Of a stretch of 9,772 nt of DNA, positions 7,034 through 9,772 are shown one piece after another. Both the position numbers and the translations under genes were made by a program. This DNA comes from JANOXC01 sp031418215 (GTDB lineage: Bacteria; Bacteroidota; Bacteroidia; AKYH767-A; OLB10): the NCBI GenBank assembly GCA_031418215.1, contig JANOXC010000050.1, forward strand, positions 1-9,772, written 5' to 3'. Each line of letters starts with the position of its first letter. Positions within the stretch are counted from its first letter, which is position 1. The notes beneath the pieces are model-generated. The model made no database searches, was not told where the DNA came from, and saw nothing but the letters and a program-made list of their open reading frames with translations.

Positions 7034-7161
7034 AGTGTAGGTTGGCACGACCGATAACTTGTATCGCCGTATTATTATTGCTTTTGGAGGGCATAAATTT
7101 ACAAACCTTAGCGACTTTGAGGGCGCTTCACTATTTTCGTCACCCCTTTTAAAAAATAAAC
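7034..7161. promoter_or_regulatory. Divergent porZ/aspS intergenic region
   Basis: These 128 bases must carry promoters for both porZ (leftward) and aspS (rightward). Only imperfect matches to the Bacteroidota -7 element are visible: TGCTTTTG at 7079-7086 for aspS, with CTTG 17 bases upstream, and TAAATTTA at 7094-7101 for porZ without a -33 partner. No T-box leader, riboswitch or strong hairpin is seen. The aspS leader is A-rich (aaaaaataaac) without a Shine-Dalgarno sequence. Confidence 0.4.
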
Positions 7162-8931
7162 ATGTTAAGAACTCATACTTGTGGCGAATTAAAAATTAAA
7201 AATGCCGGAATAACCGTCACACTTTGTGGATGGGTGCAGCGTTCACGCGATCTGGGTGGAATGACCTTCGTGGATATGCGCGACCGCTATGGTCTTACCC
7301 AGCTGGTTTTCAATATGGATACCAATGCTGAGCTTTGTAAGATGGCTAGGCAGCTAGGTCGTGAGTATGTTATAATGGCTACAGGAAGAGTGGCTGAACG
7401 GAGCAGTAAGAATCCTAAAATGGAAACCGGAGACATTGAAATTTTAGTGACTTACCTGGAAATATTGAATGTAGCCAATACGCCACCTTTCACCATAGAA
7501 GACCAAACAGATGGCGGGGATGACCTGCGAATGAAATTCCGTTACCTTGATTTACGTAGAAATACAGTACGTTCCAATCTGGAACTACGTCATCGTCTGG
7601 CGATTGAAACACGTAATTATCTCGATAAAGAAAAATTCCTGGAGGTGGAAACACCTGTTCTCATAAAATCAACTCCGGAAGGGGCCCGTGATTTTGTTGT
7701 TCCGTCAAGGATGAATGCCGGGCAGTTTTATGCTTTGCCTCAATCGCCTCAGACTTTTAAGCAATTGTTGATGGTCGCCGGTTTGGATCGTTATTACCAG
7801 ATCGTGAAGTGTTTTAGAGATGAGGACCTGCGCGCCGACAGACAACCGGAATTCACACAGATCGATTGCGAGATGAGCTTTGTGCAGCGGGATGATATAT
7901 TGAACACTTTTGAAGGTTTGATTCGACATCTTTTTAAAGCGGTGAAAGGAATTGACATTCCGCCGTTGCTATTAATGTCCTATGCCGATGCCATGAAGTA
8001 TTATGGCTGTGATAAACCCGATACGCGTTTTGAAATGCGATTTGTAGAATTGAAGTCTGATGACAAAGGAGCAACCGACCTCACTTCAGGAAAAAACTTT
8101 AAGGTTTTTGATGATGCCGGTTTGGTAGTTGGCATTTGTGCCAAAGGATGTGCAGGATATACTCGCAAACAACTGGATGAGTTAACCGATTTTGTAAAAC
8201 GTCCCCAAATTGGTGCGAATGGAATGGTGTATCTGAGATATGGTGATGACGGTGTGTTGAAGTCATCAGTAGATAAGTTTTACTCCTCTGAGGATTTGAA
8301 AAAGTGGGCTGATACAATGAATGCAAAGCCCGGCGACCTGATTCTTATTTTAGCGGGTGAGCCAAATAAAACCAGGAAAGCATTGAGTGAACTTCGTCTT
8401 GAAATGGGTACTTTAAATGGGCTTCGTGATAAAAACAATTACAGTTGTCTTTGGGTTGTTGATTTTCCATTATTGGAATGGAATGAAGAAGCAAATCGTT
8501 GGTTTGCCATGCATCATCCTTTCACTTCACCTTTAATTGACGATTTTGCTTTATTGGATACTGATCCGGGATTGGTGCGGGCAAATGCCTACGACATGGT
8601 TATTAATGGAGTAGAAGTAGGTGGAGGTTCCATTCGTATTCATGATAGAACAATGCAGTCACGAATGTTTGATCTGTTGGGTTTTTCAAAGGAAGATGCT
8701 TTGTCGAGATTCGGATTCTTAATGAATGCTTTTGAGTATGGGGCACCTCCACACGGTGGTATTGCATTTGGGTTCGATCGCTTATGCTCCTTATTTGGAG
8801 GGTCAGAAACGATACGTGATTTTATTGCATTTCCAAAAAACAACAGTGGAAGGGATGTGATGATTGATGCACCAGCTGCTATCGAAGACGTGCAATTGAA
8901 GGAATTAAGTATACGGTTAGACCTAAAATAG
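7162..8931 (+). CDS. aspS: Aspartyl-tRNA synthetase
   Basis: A 589-residue cytoplasmic class IIb synthetase that charges tRNA-Asp with aspartate using ATP. The N-terminal anticodon-binding OB fold spans about 1-105 (THTCGEL, VTLCGWVQRSRDLGG). The catalytic core starts near KFRYLDLRR (125-133). Motif 1 lies around FLEVETP (159-165), the flipping loop is TPEGARDF (171-178), and motif 2 is FRDEDLRADRQPEFTQ (218-233). The insertion (GAD) domain lies at roughly 290-420. Motif 3 is GIAFGFDRL near 533-541, preceded by NAYDMVINGVEVGGGSIRIH. Length fits the bacterial form. The residue after RRxRD in the OB fold is Leu31. In Pseudomonas aeruginosa, His31 marks the non-discriminating enzyme and changing it to Leu restores discrimination, so this one is probably tRNA-Asp specific (inference from one site). 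The E2 gene follows after 61 bases on the same strand. Confidence 0.98.
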   Translation: MLRTHTCGELKIKNAGITVTLCGWVQRSRDLGGMTFVDMRDRYGLTQLVFNMDTNAELCKMARQLGREYVIMATGRVAERSSKNPKMETGDIEILVTYLEILNVANTPPFTIEDQTDGGDDLRMKFRYLDLRRNTVRSNLELRHRLAIETRNYLDKEKFLEVETPVLIKSTPEGARDFVVPSRMNAGQFYALPQSPQTFKQLLMVAGLDRYYQIVKCFRDEDLRADRQPEFTQIDCEMSFVQRDDILNTFEGLIRHLFKAVKGIDIPPLLLMSYADAMKYYGCDKPDTRFEMRFVELKSDDKGATDLTSGKNFKVFDDAGLVVGICAKGCAGYTRKQLDELTDFVKRPQIGANGMVYLRYGDDGVLKSSVDKFYSSEDLKKWADTMNAKPGDLILILAGEPNKTRKALSELRLEMGTLNGLRDKNNYSCLWVVDFPLLEWNEEANRWFAMHHPFTSPLIDDFALLDTDPGLVRANAYDMVINGVEVGGGSIRIHDRTMQSRMFDLLGFSKEDALSRFGFLMNAFEYGAPPHGGIAFGFDRLCSLFGGSETIRDFIAFPKNNSGRDVMIDAPAAIEDVQLKELSIRLDLK

Positions 8932-8992
8932 TCGATCTGATTTACAACGCTAAATTTTCTAATTTCGCCTTAATCTTTTTATAGCTGAACAA

Positions 8993-9772
8993 ATGGCCAA
9001 TGTAGAATTAAAAATGCCCAAGATGGGTGAAAGTGTTCACGAAGCAACAATCATTCGCTGGTTGAAAAATGAAGGTGATCATGTAGCAGCTGATGAATCT
9101 TTGTTGGAAATTGCCACCGATAAAGTTGATTCTGAAGTGCCCTCAATTGCCGAAGGGACACTCGTCAAAAAATTATTCAAAGATGGTGATATTGTGCAAG
9201 TTGGGACTGTTATTGCAATCATTGATTCAGCTAGTTCAAAAGGATCGATACCTGCTCAAAATGGCCAACAGGCAGTTGCAACTCCTGCACCTGTTGTATT
9301 GGAAACAGTTTCAGCTCCATTAATTGCACCTATAGCTCCTGCTGTTAAAGTAAGTGGCGGAGATAACAGATTTCTTTCACCCTTGGTACGAAATATTGCA
9401 ACTACGGAAGGAGTCAGCCAATCGGAATTAGAAAGTATGGCCGGTTCAGGTGACGGTGGCCGCATCACAAAAAAAGATATACTGGCCTATGTTGAGTTAA
9501 AGAAGAGTGGATCAGTTACAGCACCTGTTAAAGAACAAATTAGGGTGGAATCAGCTCCTTTATCCTCACCATCAACAGGAATGGCTGAAAGCAGACCAGC
9601 GGTATCAATTAGCGGTGATGTAGAAATCATCGAAATGGATCGTATGCGAAAACTTATTGCCGATCATATGGTAATGAGTAAACGCACTTCAGCTCATGTT
9701 ACTTCCTATGTAGAAGCTGATGTTACCAGCCTTGTTATGTGGCGTGAACGAATCAAAAAATCTTTTGAGAAA
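8993..9772 (+). CDS. 2-oxo acid dehydrogenase E2 (dihydrolipoyl acyltransferase), 3' truncated by window
   Basis: The first 260 codons of a lipoyl-bearing E2 subunit; the frame is open to the window end. E2 moves acyl groups from the E1 component to CoA via a swinging lipoyl arm. The lipoyl domain (about 2-78) carries the attachment lysine in EIATDKVDSEVPS (Lys44). An Ala/Pro-rich linker (about 80-121) is followed by a peripheral-subunit-binding domain (about 125-167: FLSPLVRNIA, GSGDGGRITKKDIL). A second linker leads to the start of the catalytic domain (from about 209: IIEMDRMRKLIADHMVMSKRTSAHVTSYVEADVT). The catalytic His/Asp motif would lie beyond the window. KMPKMGES and the RMRKLIADHM stretch resemble branched-chain or general 2-oxo acid E2 of Bacteroidota rather than the acetyl-specific form, but the substrate cannot be settled here, so no gene symbol is given. 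The ATG at 8993 is the natural start, and there is no Shine-Dalgarno sequence. The 61-base gap after aspS leaves room for its own promoter. Confidence 0.93.
   Translation, partial: MANVELKMPKMGESVHEATIIRWLKNEGDHVAADESLLEIATDKVDSEVPSIAEGTLVKKLFKDGDIVQVGTVIAIIDSASSKGSIPAQNGQQAVATPAPVVLETVSAPLIAPIAPAVKVSGGDNRFLSPLVRNIATTEGVSQSELESMAGSGDGGRITKKDILAYVELKKSGSVTAPVKEQIRVESAPLSSPSTGMAESRPAVSISGDVEIIEMDRMRKLIADHMVMSKRTSAHVTSYVEADVTSLVMWRERIKKSFEK

Noticed and set aside
7034..7048. GTG start for porZ at 7048
   Set aside because: It would add five residues before a well-formed signal peptide that begins with MKQ at ATG 7033.

Overview
The window comes from a low-GC, free-living member of the Bacteroidota, most like the Chitinophagaceae or relatives. 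Four things point there. A PorZ-type two-propeller protein carries a type IX secretion (T9SS) C-terminal sorting domain. There is a perfect match to the Bacteroidota promoter pattern (TTTG, 19 bases, TAnnTTTG). Start codons have A-rich leaders with no Shine-Dalgarno sequence. Intergenic heptamer repeats are built on a GCCAA core. This is inferred from sequence features only; no database search was possible.

Layout from left to right. Positions 1-336 are non-coding, with a perfect 16-bp inverted repeat at the left edge and a good promoter near 262-292. That promoter serves a membrane-anchored diheme cytochrome c (337-1296, +). Converging on it is a leftward block whose order of transcription is cbpA (J-domain co-chaperone), cbpM (its modulator), a PF13557-like outer-membrane beta-barrel protein, and then a broken gene for a Coq4-like protein. 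The broken gene keeps the HDxxHx11E metal-binding pattern but has an in-frame amber stop and no ordinary start codon. Next, a DUF1905/YdeI-type protein (4045-4554, -) has a 7-bp-period repeat array on each side.

The right half holds porZ (4694-7033, -) divergent from aspS (7162-8931, +). Downstream of aspS, on the same strand, is the start of a 2-oxo acid dehydrogenase E2 gene that runs off the window at 9772.

The genes are mostly chromosomal housekeeping: protein folding (cbpA/cbpM), envelope and secretion (PorZ, barrel protein), respiration (cytochrome c), translation (aspS) and central metabolism (E2). I saw no transposase, phage gene, CRISPR array, tRNA or rRNA. No obviously new defence or biosynthetic system is present. 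The points most worth a second look are the decayed Coq4-like gene behind the chaperone genes and the paired GCCAA heptamer arrays around the DUF1905 gene.
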